Below, piece after piece: positions 1 to 8,944 of a stretch of 34,707 nt of DNA (its first letter is position 1; each line of letters begins with the position of its first letter). The stretch is from assembly GCA_040904825.1 (NCBI GenBank), contig JBBDSU010000045.1, forward strand, positions 1 through 34,707, in the 5' to 3' direction. A program made the translations under genes and the position numbers. Below the pieces are notes generated by a model. It was not told the DNA's origin. It worked only from the letters and a program-made list of their open reading frames with translations, and ran no database searches. This DNA is from JBBDSU01 sp040904825. GTDB lineage: Bacteria; Actinomycetota; Nitriliruptoria; Nitriliruptorales; Nitriliruptoraceae.

Positions 1-3000
1 TGGAACGCCTGCGGCGTGCCCGTGAACGATTCGACGAAGCGACGATCGACACGATCCACGGGTTCTGCCAACGGGTGCTCCAGCATTCGGGTGCGGAACT
101 CGGCGTCGATCCATCGAGCGAATTGCGTGACGATGTCGATGACATCGCGCGCACCGTGGTCAACGACCTGCTGGTCCGCAGCGTCCGGCACGCCGAGCCC
201 GGATGGTTCCGCCTCTTGGACGATGAAATTCGGGGCGACGGCGACCTTGCTGACCGGTTGGTTCGTGTGGTGCGCACAGTCGCTGGTCGGCCCTACCTGC
301 AACTTCGACCCGACGATGAGACCGACCCCGCAGCAGCATGGAGCGGAGTGTGCGGGGCGTTCCGTGAGGCGTGGCGGGCCGAGTCAGACATCCTGATCGA
401 CTGGATCAACCGGACGCAGCAGGATCGGGGTTTCCGCAGCAAGACTGCCTACACGCCTGCCGTCATCGAGCGCTTGCGTGATGACGTCGATGCGTGGTGT
501 GCGATGGCATCCCCGCCCCTGGGAGGCGCCCTGCCAGATATCGATGCGCTTGCTTGGGTGACGCGGCATGCGATCGATGCTGCTCTTGTCGAACCCACCG
601 ACGTTCCTGAAGGCCTGGTGGTCGTGGACCGAGCCGCCGAGGTGATCGAACTCCGTGTTCGGGTCGCGACGTTGTTTGTGCGTCGCTTCGTCACCGAGGC
701 GGTTGCTGAACTTGACCGCCGCACCGCAGACGCGGGCGTGTGGACCTTTGACGACCTGCTGATCGTGCTTGATCGAGCCCTGGCAGATCCTCGTCGCGCC
801 GGTGTGGTGACGGCCGCGATCCGCCAGCGATTCTCGGCCGCGCTGATCGATGAATTTCAAGACACCGACCCGATCCAATGGCGCATCTTCTCGGCATTGT
901 TTGGCGACGATGAGGGCAGGCTACTGCTGATCGGGGATCCCAAGCAGGCGATCTACGGATTCCGAGGGGCCGACATTCGGACCTATCTGCAGGCGGTGAC
1001 CGGGACAGATGAAGGGAATCGGTGGACGCTGGAGGTCAATCACCGCTCGGATCAACGCTTCCTTGACGCTCTAGAGCGACTGTTTCTGCGTGACGACGTG
1101 GGGGACGAAGGAGTGTTCGCCGTTCCGGACATTCGCTTTCGCCAGGTGCGGGCGACCGAGCTTCACCAGACTGATGGACTGACATACCAGGGTGATCCAA
1201 GGCCGGCGCTTGAGATTCGTGTGGCAACCCGCGATCAGTTCTCGACCGACGAAGGTGATCCCATCGCGCTGGGACGAGTCCGGCCAGTTCTGCCACGCTA
1301 TGTGGCGCAAGAAATCGATGAGTTGCTGCATTCGGATGTGCACTTCGTCAATCGAACGGGACCTGCGGCTGGCGACGGGGGAGCAGTCCACCGGATGCTG
1401 CGGCCGGGCGACATTGCCGTGCTTACGCGCACCCGACGGCAAGCCACCCAGGTTCAAGATGCTCTGAGAGCTCGCGGGATCTCTGCAGTCGTCGGTGTCG
1501 ACGAGAGCGTGCTGGATTCCCCAGAGGCCGTCGCCGTCGAACGTTTTCTGGCCGCGATGAATGCGGCGCCAGATGAGCGGGCTGCCCGTGCGGCTGCCGC
1601 CAGCTCGATCGTCGGGATGACGGCCTCGGTATTCGCTGAGGCTGATAGCGATGCCTGGGATGGTTTCATGACTGACGTCGCGAGATGGACCGCTCAATGG
1701 CGCACCGATGGTGTCGCAGCCGCACTGCGGACGGCGATGGTTGAACGCACAACGGCTGCGCGACTCCTGTCACTTCAGCGCGGTGAGCGAGCAGTCACCA
1801 ACCTCGTCCATCTCATCGAGGTGCTCCACGTCGAAGAAACCGTGGCTGGGCGGGGGCCCGCTGCACTCCTGGAATGGCTCGCGGACCAACGTCACCGGCC
1901 CGATCGAAGAGCTGACGCTCTCGAGCTCAGGCTGGAGAACGACGCCGATGCNNNNNNNNNNNNNNNNNNNNNNNNNNNNNNNNNNNNNNNNNNNNNNNNN
2001 NNNNNNNNNNNNNNNNNNNNNNNNNNNNNNNNNNNNNNNNNNNNNNNNNNNCCTTCGTCGGTCAGCAGCGACGGAACGCTCGAGTTCAGTCCGGATCCAT
2101 CACGATGGTCTGACGCCGAGGTGGCCGCTGCTGTGGCTGACGTCGCTAACGGATTGATCGAAGTGACGACACTCGATGACTTTGGCGCAGACGTCGGCCA
2201 TCGCGACCATCATGGTGAACCACCGGCCCTGGCCGTCCGCAGACTCAGCCGGCCTGTTGACCGATCGTGGCAGCGCACATCGTTCAGTCGGCTGGTCCGT
2301 GATGCCATCGCCGATGATGACGGCCGGGCAACCGTCGAAGGCGAAGGACCTGATGAGTTCGGTAAAGATTTCGATCAGTTCGCTGACGTACAGGCTGACA
2401 CATCGCCCGCCGGTGACGCGGCGGTGTCGATGGCCACCTTTGCCGCATCCGAACGTCCTATTGCCCACGGCACCCAGGTGCCAATGGCCGCGTTGCCTCG
2501 CGGAGCCAACATCGGCACGTTCATCCATGCAGTGCTTGAGCGCCTCGACTTCCGGGCCGCAGACGACCCCGCTCATGTTGCCCAGGTGATCGAGGAACTG
2601 CCCGGCGCGATGATGCTGTCGCCAGCTCAGCGCATCGATCTGGCGGCCGGACTCAGCACGGCAGTGTCAACGCCACTCGGTCCTCTGGCGCAGGGACGGT
2701 CACTTGCCGACATCGATCCGACAGACCGCCGTGATGAACTCGTGTTCGACCTGCCTATCGCCGGCGGTGACCGGCCGACCGGGATGGCAGTCAGCGTGCA
2801 TCGCATCGCTGAGGTCTTTTCGCACCATGCGCGATCTGCGGACGCGCCGCTGGCGCGTGCTGCCGACCGGTTGCGGTCGCGAAACGCAGTGCCCTCACGA
2901 GGATTTCTGACCGGCGGTATCGACCTCGTCGCGCGCATCGATGGGCGCTATCTGATCGCCGATCACAAGTCGAACTGGATCGGCGAGACCGACAGGCAAG

Positions 3001-3302
3001 GCCGGGCGATATCGACCGTTGAGCACTATGCGCCGGACCGTCTGAACGAACAGATGGTCAGCCACGACTACCTGCTCCAACTCCACCTGTATGTCGTCGC
3101 ACTGCATCGATTCCTGCGCTCACGCGTCGCCGACTACAGCTACGACACCCACGTAGCAGGCGCCATTTACCTGTTTCTTCGCGGCATGACGGGTGCTGGC
3201 GGACCAACTGGCGCCGATGGCACGCCCTACGGAGTCTTCGCACTGCGGCCCAGCGAAGCCGTCATCGAAGATCTTGATGCAGTCCTGCGAGGTGAAGGGT
3301 GA
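1..3302 (+). CDS. recB: Exodeoxyribonuclease V beta subunit RecB (5' truncated, internal N gap)
   Basis: Helicase/nuclease subunit of the RecBCD complex, which processes DNA double-strand breaks for recombination. The reading frame is open from the window edge, so the N-terminus with Walker A lies upstream. Visible UvrD/RecB helicase motifs are TIHGFCQRVL (nt 51-80), the motif II box DEFQDTDPIQ (849-878), GDPKQAIYGFRGAD (from 933) and NHRSD (about 1038). The C-terminal nuclease domain has the expected metal ligands: His at 2526, Asp at 2922 and the DHK triplet at 2961-2969, followed by QLHLYVVALHRFL. A 100-N gap at 1952-2051 interrupts the frame after LENDADA. The helicase motifs V and VI normally lie just there and are not seen, so the true missing stretch is probably longer than 100 bases. 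The stop overlaps the recD start (GTGA), indicating one operon; recC is expected upstream. Confidence 0.95.
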   Translation, partial: ERLRRARERFDEATIDTIHGFCQRVLQHSGAELGVDPSSELRDDVDDIARTVVNDLLVRSVRHAEPGWFRLLDDEIRGDGDLADRLVRVVRTVAGRPYLQLRPDDETDPAAAWSGVCGAFREAWRAESDILIDWINRTQQDRGFRSKTAYTPAVIERLRDDVDAWCAMASPPLGGALPDIDALAWVTRHAIDAALVEPTDVPEGLVVVDRAAEVIELRVRVATLFVRRFVTEAVAELDRRTADAGVWTFDDLLIVLDRALADPRRAGVVTAAIRQRFSAALIDEFQDTDPIQWRIFSALFGDDEGRLLLIGDPKQAIYGFRGADIRTYLQAVTGTDEGNRWTLEVNHRSDQRFLDALERLFLRDDVGDEGVFAVPDIRFRQVRATELHQTDGLTYQGDPRPALEIRVATRDQFSTDEGDPIALGRVRPVLPRYVAQEIDELLHSDVHFVNRTGPAAGDGGAVHRMLRPGDIAVLTRTRRQATQVQDALRARGISAVVGVDESVLDSPEAVAVERFLAAMNAAPDERAARAAAASSIVGMTASVFAEADSDAWDGFMTDVARWTAQWRTDGVAAALRTAMVERTTAARLLSLQRGERAVTNLVHLIEVLHVEETVAGRGPAALLEWLADQRHRPDRRADALELRLENDADXXXXXXXXXXXXXXXXXXXXXXXXXXXXXXXXXXPSSVSSDGTLEFSPDPSRWSDAEVAAAVADVANGLIEVTTLDDFGADVGHRDHHGEPPALAVRRLSRPVDRSWQRTSFSRLVRDAIADDDGRATVEGEGPDEFGKDFDQFADVQADTSPAGDAAVSMATFAASERPIAHGTQVPMAALPRGANIGTFIHAVLERLDFRAADDPAHVAQVIEELPGAMMLSPAQRIDLAAGLSTAVSTPLGPLAQGRSLADIDPTDRRDELVFDLPIAGGDRPTGMAVSVHRIAEVFSHHARSADAPLARAADRLRSRNAVPSRGFLTGGIDLVARIDGRYLIADHKSNWIGETDRQGRAISTVEHYAPDRLNEQMVSHDYLLQLHLYVVALHRFLRSRVADYSYDTHVAGAIYLFLRGMTGAGGPTGADGTPYGVFALRPSEAVIEDLDAVLRGEG
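1952..2051. other. Assembly gap (100 N) inside recB
   Basis: Exactly 100 undetermined bases, the conventional size for a scaffold gap of unknown length. The recB frame is the same on both sides if the gap is taken literally, but 33 codons cannot hold the missing helicase motifs V and VI, so the literal size should not be trusted. Confidence 0.98.
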
Positions 3303-5077
3303 CCACCACCAGCACACCGGTTGAGGACCTGCGAGACCTCGAGCTGTTGACGCTGGCTGAATGGCATGCGAGTGAAGCGATCACCCGGCTCGTTGGCGAC
3401 GATGACCCTCTCGTTGCGCTCGCCGTTGCGTTGGCTACCCGGGCTGTGAGGCAGGGCCATGTCTGCCTCGAACTGGATCGACTTGTCGAGCAGGGGCTTG
3501 TAGCTGACGACGGAAGCCCCATTGACCTCGCTCTGCCAGCGTTGCCAGAATGGCGTGCATCCCTCGCGGCATCACCGGCGGTGAGGCAACCCACCGACGA
3601 TCACGCAGCGCCACTAGTGCTCGATGCGAACCGTCTGTATCTCGACCGCTACTGGCGGCATGAACAACGGCTTGCTGACGGGTTGCTGGCTGCCTTCGGC
3701 CATATCGACGACCGGGATCCCGACGACGTCGCCAATGTGCTCGACACATTGTTCGATCAGGGGCCCGAAACTGATATGCAGCGGCGCGCCTGCGATCTCG
3801 TAACACAAAGCCGCCTGACAGTCCTGACCGGAGGGCCTGGCACAGGCAAGACAACGACCGTGGTTCGCATGCTCGCGGTGTTGGCTGCGACCGCGCGCCA
3901 GGATGCGCCGCCGCGCATGGTGCTGGCAGCGCCGACCGGAAAAGCTGCCGCCCGAATGATGGACACAGTCCGTGAGGGAGCCGATGCGTTGCCAGTCGAC
4001 GACAAGGTCACGGCTGCGCTCGGTCAGATCGAAGCGTCGACGCTGCATCGCCTGCTCGGCGCGAATCCGAGCCGATCGACCCGGTTTCGTTATGACGCGA
4101 CCAATCCACTCCCATACGACGTCGTGGTGGTTGACGAAGCGTCGATGGTGTCACTGCCATTGATGGCCCGCCTGGTTGACGCACTCGACGCCTCCGCCAG
4201 GCTCGTGCTGGTTGGCGACCGGGAACAACTGGTGTCAGTTGATGCCGGGGCTGTCCTGGCCGATGTCGCTGCTGGTGGCCGACTGGCGTCAAGCCAAATC
4301 CACCTGACCCACACCTTCCGGTTCGGAGCCGAGTCGGGGATATCTCACATTTCTCGAGCTATCGAACGTGGCGACGCCGACGAGGTACTGGCTGCGTTCG
4401 ACGGTCGGTTCGACGACGTGCACCTGGTGAGTCCAACCGATGGCGCCCTTGATGCAGTCGTGTGGGAGATGATGATCGAACGCGGGCGTCGACTCCAGAC
4501 ACTGGCGTCAGACGGTGCAGCGCCAGCCGAAGTCCTGCGCGCCACCGATGCGTTCCGTGTCCTTGCGCCCCTTCGCCGCGGTCCGATGGGGGTGGAGGCG
4601 CTGAATCGACGCATCGCTGCAGCTCTGGCAGCCGAGTTCACACCCGTGGGATCACGCGGCCATGAGGCAGGGCTGGCTCCTGCGGTCGGCACACCGGTGA
4701 TCGTGACGCGCAATGATCACGCGCAGCGCCTCTACAACGGCGACGTCGGTGTCGTCGTCCATGCTGATCGGCCGTCGAGACGAGCGCTGGCGTTTTGGGA
4801 CGCCGGCGGAGATGTGCGACTGATCGCGCTGGCGCGCTTGCCACGCCACGAACTGGTCCATGCGATGTCGGTCCATCGCAGCCAAGGGTCGCAATTTGAT
4901 GAGGTGGTGGTCGTGCTGCCTGCCGTCGACACTCCCTTGCTGACCCGGGAACTGATCTATACGGCGGCGACCCGCGCTCGATGCGGCATGACCGTCGTGG
5001 CAAGCGAAGACGTCCTGCGTCATGCCATCGGCCGGAGAGTCCAGCGAGCGTCAGGACTGCGATCACGGCTCGCTTGA
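3299..5077 (+). CDS. recD: Exodeoxyribonuclease V alpha subunit RecD
   Basis: Superfamily 1B, 5'-3' helicase subunit of RecBCD, 592 residues, close to the usual family length. Walker A is GGPGTGKT (residues 178-185) and the Walker B box is DEAS (279-282). The late motif VHRSQGS (525-531) is followed by a C-terminal YTAATRAR arginine-finger region. The first ~150 residues form the helical N-terminal domain typical of RecD. The start is GTG at 3299, overlapping the recB stop by four bases, which implies translational coupling and balanced subunit production. No recD-internal anomaly is seen. The gene is followed within 12 bases by a tandem repeat and an assembly gap, so the true downstream neighbour is not certain. 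Confidence 0.95.
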   Translation: MTTTSTPVEDLRDLELLTLAEWHASEAITRLVGDDDPLVALAVALATRAVRQGHVCLELDRLVEQGLVADDGSPIDLALPALPEWRASLAASPAVRQPTDDHAAPLVLDANRLYLDRYWRHEQRLADGLLAAFGHIDDRDPDDVANVLDTLFDQGPETDMQRRACDLVTQSRLTVLTGGPGTGKTTTVVRMLAVLAATARQDAPPRMVLAAPTGKAAARMMDTVREGADALPVDDKVTAALGQIEASTLHRLLGANPSRSTRFRYDATNPLPYDVVVVDEASMVSLPLMARLVDALDASARLVLVGDREQLVSVDAGAVLADVAAGGRLASSQIHLTHTFRFGAESGISHISRAIERGDADEVLAAFDGRFDDVHLVSPTDGALDAVVWEMMIERGRRLQTLASDGAAPAEVLRATDAFRVLAPLRRGPMGVEALNRRIAAALAAEFTPVGSRGHEAGLAPAVGTPVIVTRNDHAQRLYNGDVGVVVHADRPSRRALAFWDAGGDVRLIALARLPRHELVHAMSVHRSQGSQFDEVVVVLPAVDTPLLTRELIYTAATRARCGMTVVASEDVLRHAIGRRVQRASGLRSRLA

Positions 5078-5088
5078 CCCGCGGTCCA

Positions 5089-5117
5089 TGTCGTCGGCTC
5101 GTGTCGTCGGCTCGTGT
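5089..5117. repeat. 13-bp tandem repeat running into an assembly gap
   Basis: The unit TGTCGTCGGCTCG occurs at 5089-5101 and again, identical, at 5102-5114. A third copy begins (TGT at 5115-5117) where the N run starts. This looks like the edge of a longer minisatellite that the assembler could not cross. It lies 12 bases after the recD stop codon. Confidence 0.8.
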
Positions 5118-5217
5118 NNNNNNNNNNNNNNNNNNNNNNNNNNNNNNNNNNNNNNNNNNNNNNNNNNNNNNNNNNNNNNNNNNNNNNNNNNNNNNNNNNN
5201 NNNNNNNNNNNNNNNNN
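5118..5217. other. Assembly gap (100 N) after recD
   Basis: A 100-base run of N of unknown true length between recD and the converging carbonic-anhydrase-like gene. The left edge is a 13-bp tandem repeat. The right edge is about 40 bases from the next stop codon. Confidence 0.98.
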
Positions 5218-5256
5218 CGGTGTCAGTTTTCCTGTTCACGCATCGATTCGGGCGAG

Positions 5257-5769
5257 TCACTCCGATCGCGTCTGCCGATATAAGTCAGCCAGAGCGAGAT
5301 AGTTCGCCACGTTGGGACGGGGAACGGGGGGCAATGGTCGCTCGATCACCTTGGCTGGTATCCCGACGGCAAGCGTCCCTGGCGGGACCACCGTGTCTTC
5401 AGTCACCACTGCACCTGCGGCCACGACAGCTCCATGGCCGATGTGGGCCCGGTTCATCACGATGGCTCCCATGCCGATCAGCACGTCGTCATCGATGCGG
5501 CAGCCGTGGAGCAGGGCGCGGTGGCCGATGGTGACGCGGTCGCCGACAACGGTGGGCGTATCACGGTCGGTGTGCACGACTGTCAGGTCTTGAAGGTTGG
5601 AATCCTCGCCAATCTCGATCCAGGCGTTTTCCGACCGAAGGACACAGCCGAACCACACCGATACGCCGCTTCCGAGCGTGACTGAGCCGGCCACGGTCAC
5701 ATCATCCGCGAGGTAGACGGTGGGATCGATCTGCGGTGTCCGACCGTCGACGGTCAGTATGCGCGCCAT
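5257..5769 (-). CDS. Gamma-carbonic-anhydrase-like hexapeptide-repeat protein (YrdA/PaaY type)
   Basis: 170-residue left-handed beta-helix protein of the gamma-carbonic anhydrase/acetyltransferase superfamily. Imperfect hexapeptides ([LIV]-G-x4) cover roughly residues 10-150. Three histidines sit at the zinc-ligand positions of the family: His66 (in VVHTD), His83 and His88 (in GHRALLHGC). The segment around residues 45-61 (LRSENAWIEIGEDSNLQD) matches the family signature R-x-D-x3-I-x-IG-x3-N-x-QD, except that the first Asp is Glu. The start ATG has a strong AAGGAGG ribosome site four bases upstream. It is 32 bases downstream of the RNB ribonuclease stop, so the two are probably co-transcribed. 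Zinc binding is likely; whether it hydrates CO2 or is a structural or acyl-CoA-related relative cannot be told from sequence. Confidence 0.88.
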   Translation of the reverse strand: MARILTVDGRTPQIDPTVYLADDVTVAGSVTLGSGVSVWFGCVLRSENAWIEIGEDSNLQDLTVVHTDRDTPTVVGDRVTIGHRALLHGCRIDDDVLIGMGAIVMNRAHIGHGAVVAAGAVVTEDTVVPPGTLAVGIPAKVIERPLPPVPRPNVANYLALADLYRQTRSE

Positions 5770-5801
5770 CGGGCCTCCTTCAGTGGGGATCGGTCGACCC
5801 G

Positions 5802-8054
5802 TCAGGAGGATGGTGTCCCGTCCTGCGCGGGCCGCCAGATTGGTCGATCAGCTTCGTCCAGTCCGACAAATCGTACGTCGAACATCGTGCCGACGTTCCA
5901 GGGCCCCGATGTGGTAGTCAGACCATGATCATCAACGGTCAACGTTCCCCGCTGGCCGGCAGGAAGGCCGAGCGCCCGTTCGGCAGTGATGAAACCTCCG
6001 AGGCCAAGTGCGGGCAGCCGAATCCGCACACCGTTGGTGGTCAGCCCTGTGACCACCGCAGTGTGGTCGCCGTCGATATGTCCACGATCCAGAAGAAGCG
6101 CCCACAAAGCGCGCCGTTCGGTGGCCTGCATCAAGGAGAGCGCACCGGTGCGGTGATCGAGCCATACGGCCAGTCCGGCGAGTTGGGCTGCACTCCACGG
6201 CGGTGGCTCGCCCGCCAATGCCGCACGCAGCTGACGATGGACAGTCAAGTCGGCGTAACGTCGAATCGGCGACGTGAAGTGGGTGTAGGCCGCTGAGGCA
6301 AGACCCCGGTGGTGCGACGGATCAGGGTCGTATGACGCCCGAGCCATGGTGCCGGTTGCCACAGCGACGAGCAGGTCCCGCGCGTCCGTGTTGCCGTCAG
6401 CAGCAAGCTGATCGATAGCGGCGAGCACCTCTCCCATAAGGCCGGCTGGATCGCCTTCAGGGGCCAACCCAGGCGCCTCGATGTCAAGATGGGTCACAGC
6501 CGCCTGAAGTCGTTCCAGTCGGTCCGGATCCAGCCCAGCATGAACTCTGTACAGCGCCGGGATGCCTTGGCTGGCCAGGAACGCGGCCACCGCTTCGTTG
6601 GCTGCGACCATCAGTCGTTCAATCAGCCGGTATGCCCGGGCTTCAGATTCGGCAGCAATGACGGTGAGCTTGCCGTCCACCAGCGCCGGTTCCCACTCGG
6701 CTGACGAGAACAGTTCATCGAAGGTCATGCGTGCATCACGGTCGATGCCCAGCCTGCGGGCCGCTTCGATCGCCGCAGTCACCGTCGCCAGGATGTCGTC
6801 GCTAGTGGCCTGGTCGGGCTGGTGCGCACTGGTGGTCACTTCGGCACGTACCGCGGCGTCATCGCCGTCGAGAAGGTGCTCCACCGACTGATAGGACAAT
6901 CGTGCATCCGAGACGATGGTGGCGGCTTCGATGGCGACGTTTTCGATCGCGCCTGTGGAGGTGACGTCGAACCGGACGGACACGACATGGCGTCGCTGTC
7001 CGGCGATCAACGACAACGAGGATTCCGACAGTTCCGGATCGAGCATCGGAGCGTTCGACCCGATCGTGGGATACGTCGTCGACGCCACCGTTCTGGCATA
7101 CAAGTCGGCGGGACTATTGAACTCGACGGCGCCTGCAGCGTCGGCGATGTGAACCTGCACCTTGACAGGATCGGCGTGATCTCCTGACCACGCTGCTCCG
7201 ACGGCGTCGTCAAGGTCACGCGCCGATGGGCTGTCGACCGTGACGCACACCTCTGCGGTGCGGTCGAGATGCATCAACGCTGACCGGTTCGGCAGCTTGT
7301 CTTCCGTATCTGCCGCGTCGGTATTGGCGAGGTCAGATGAAGGTGTCACCGAAGGTGACAGGCCAGCGGCTGCGCCACGGCCACCGCCGGCAACGATGCC
7401 GACAAACCGCGCATGGGTGATGCTGGCATCGGTCGGCTCCAGACCAGCGCCCTCGGGGCCGCCTGGAATGAGATCGACCGCTGCCCGTTCACAGGCCACC
7501 ACTGTGGCGGTGGCGCGCACTGCCTGGGGAGAGCCTGCGACAAAAGGTCCAGCCACGAGCGCGCGCGCAACAGGGCGTCCATCCTCACCTGTTGACCGAA
7601 GCACGACCGCAATACGGCCCGCTGCGCCGCGCAGTTGCGGCACGACCGCCGGATCGAGATCGACCCATCCTGTCGCCAACGCTCTGTCGGGATCCAGCAC
7701 GAGTCGCCCCGGACCTTCGACGACAGTTCCTACCAGCATGGTCCTGGGACGGGCTCGGATGGTGATGGTCGCCGCCGACAGGCCACGGTCGTCGGCTTGG
7801 ATGTCTGCCATGACCAGATCATCGGCGACAAGGCCGCGTGCCAGTGGTGGCGGGACGAACGCCCGGTCGCCGATGACGGCAGGGCCGTCGTCGCGAGCAA
7901 TCGTGACCTCGTTGGCGGTAAGGAGGTCGTCACCGACCAGGTGGAGGAAGCCGAAGCCACGTTGGTGTGGACGGAAGCGTGCGAGGAATTCCACGGAGAC
8001 TCGAGGGTCGGAAGTGAGGATCAGGTATCTGGTTCGCGGGTGGGCGACGGCCAC
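5802..8054 (-). CDS. RNB-domain exoribonuclease (RNase II/RNase R family)
   Basis: Hydrolytic 3'-5' exoribonuclease for RNA turnover, about 750 residues from the start chosen here. The catalytic aspartate cluster is visible as VDSPSARDLDD (residues 273-283), matching the RNB motif in which the acidic residues bind Mg2+. The second family signature, YTHFTSPIRRYADLTVH, lies at 590-606, and LIERLMVAANE at 477-487. The C-terminal ~100 residues are probably an S1-like beta domain. The start is uncertain. The frame stays open far upstream (to about 8660), but that part overlaps another convincing gene and looks non-coding in this frame. The GTG at 8054 is the first plausible in-frame start after the upstream stop (8116), yet it has no clear Shine-Dalgarno sequence. 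A short out-of-frame ATG at 8098 raises the possibility of a frameshift near the N-terminus. Confidence 0.85.
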   Translation of the reverse strand: MAVAHPRTRYLILTSDPRVSVEFLARFRPHQRGFGFLHLVGDDLLTANEVTIARDDGPAVIGDRAFVPPPLARGLVADDLVMADIQADDRGLSAATITIRARPRTMLVGTVVEGPGRLVLDPDRALATGWVDLDPAVVPQLRGAAGRIAVVLRSTGEDGRPVARALVAGPFVAGSPQAVRATATVVACERAAVDLIPGGPEGAGLEPTDASITHARFVGIVAGGGRGAAAGLSPSVTPSSDLANTDAADTEDKLPNRSALMHLDRTAEVCVTVDSPSARDLDDAVGAAWSGDHADPVKVQVHIADAAGAVEFNSPADLYARTVASTTYPTIGSNAPMLDPELSESSLSLIAGQRRHVVSVRFDVTSTGAIENVAIEAATIVSDARLSYQSVEHLLDGDDAAVRAEVTTSAHQPDQATSDDILATVTAAIEAARRLGIDRDARMTFDELFSSAEWEPALVDGKLTVIAAESEARAYRLIERLMVAANEAVAAFLASQGIPALYRVHAGLDPDRLERLQAAVTHLDIEAPGLAPEGDPAGLMGEVLAAIDQLAADGNTDARDLLVAVATGTMARASYDPDPSHHRGLASAAYTHFTSPIRRYADLTVHRQLRAALAGEPPPWSAAQLAGLAVWLDHRTGALSLMQATERRALWALLLDRGHIDGDHTAVVTGLTTNGVRIRLPALGLGGFITAERALGLPAGQRGTLTVDDHGLTTTSGPWNVGTMFDVRFVGLDEADRPIWRPAQDGTPSS

Positions 8055-8115
8055 GAGCGGGTGTCGAGCGTTCTGTGCATCTTGCCGGCAGAATCCATAC
8101 GTCGGCCGAAGCAGG

Positions 8116-8799
8116 TCAGCCGCGTCGCGCGGCCTGCCGCAGGCTTGCCAACAGGCCGCTGGCCAGCGATGCGTCAGCCGCCAGGTCATCGGTATCAGTG
8201 CTGACGACGGCGTCGAGCACATCCGGGGCGGACCAGGCATCGTTGTAGCGCAGCCGTGCAGCGAGGATACGTCCATCGGCTGCTGCGGCGACCACCCGAC
8301 GAGAACGCACACCTGCGGTGTCGTGCGTGTCAGCGAAGGCGACCAGAGCGATCTGCCATGGCCTGGCTTCGAGGGTGACGGTGGCGGCTTCCAATTCGGA
8401 CGGAGCGACGGTGGCCAGTTCCCATCCGACCAGCGTCGGATCCTCAGTGCGTGTTGCGCCCCGATGGTCGTCTGGCGGCGAAGAGGACACAGCGTCACTG
8501 CCGATCGCGCCGAAATCCAGCGACCAGTCGGTGGCCGCAGCAAGCTCGGAAAGCCCGGGCAGCGATGGCTGAGGCAGGTCCATGACTTCGATAGCAGCGC
8601 GGTGCAACTCTGCGATGGCATCGATCCCTGCCAAACGACGCCGGTCGTCATCGGCGGCAAGTTCCGCCTGGGTCAGGACTGCGTCGAGCAACTTGGTCGA
8701 TGCGACATCGGCAAGCAATTCTTGAGCCCGGGCAGCATCGCCTCGCGCGGCCTGTCGCAACAGCACGTCAGGTGACAGCGGTACGTCGTATGGGGACAC
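8116..8799 (-). CDS. Hypothetical alpha-helical protein upstream of the RNB ribonuclease
   Basis: 227-residue protein that I do not recognise. It begins with GTG at 8799, preceded by a good GAGGAG ribosome site (about 8805-8810). The N-terminal half (residues 1-75) is rich in alternating Leu/Ala and predicted helical. The middle contains a Ser/Pro/Asp linker, and the C-terminal half (about 120-227) has mixed beta/helix character with many Val/Ala. No signal peptide, membrane segment or catalytic motif is evident. It ends 61 bases before the proposed RNB start and is on the same strand, so the two are probably one operon. A role linked to RNA turnover is only a guess from context. The gene is divergent from the membrane coiled-coil/protease pair. 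Confidence 0.7.
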   Translation of the reverse strand: MSPYDVPLSPDVLLRQAARGDAARAQELLADVASTKLLDAVLTQAELAADDDRRRLAGIDAIAELHRAAIEVMDLPQPSLPGLSELAAATDWSLDFGAIGSDAVSSSPPDDHRGATRTEDPTLVGWELATVAPSELEAATVTLEARPWQIALVAFADTHDTAGVRSRRVVAAAADGRILAARLRYNDAWSAPDVLDAVVSTDTDDLAADASLASGLLASLRQAARRG

Positions 8800-8944
8800 C
8801 GTTGCTCCTCAATCGCGGACGTTGCCGGGTGCACTCGGGGACAGGTGACGTTGCTCTCACAAAGCAGTGGGACGACGTAGCCTGCCGCATCGAGCTGCCG
8901 ATTCCGAGGAGGCTCGACGGCGCAACGTTGACGAGGTGGCGCAG

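Noticed and set aside
5802..8660. Single 952-codon reading frame for the RNB ribonuclease
   Set aside because: The first ~200 codons overlap, in another frame, a gene with a better ribosome site and more protein-like sequence, and do not resemble RNB N-termini.
7240..8775. Long rightward frame opposite the RNB gene (511 codons)
   Set aside because: Ser/Thr/Arg/Pro-rich shadow of a well-supported leftward gene, as expected in GC-rich DNA.
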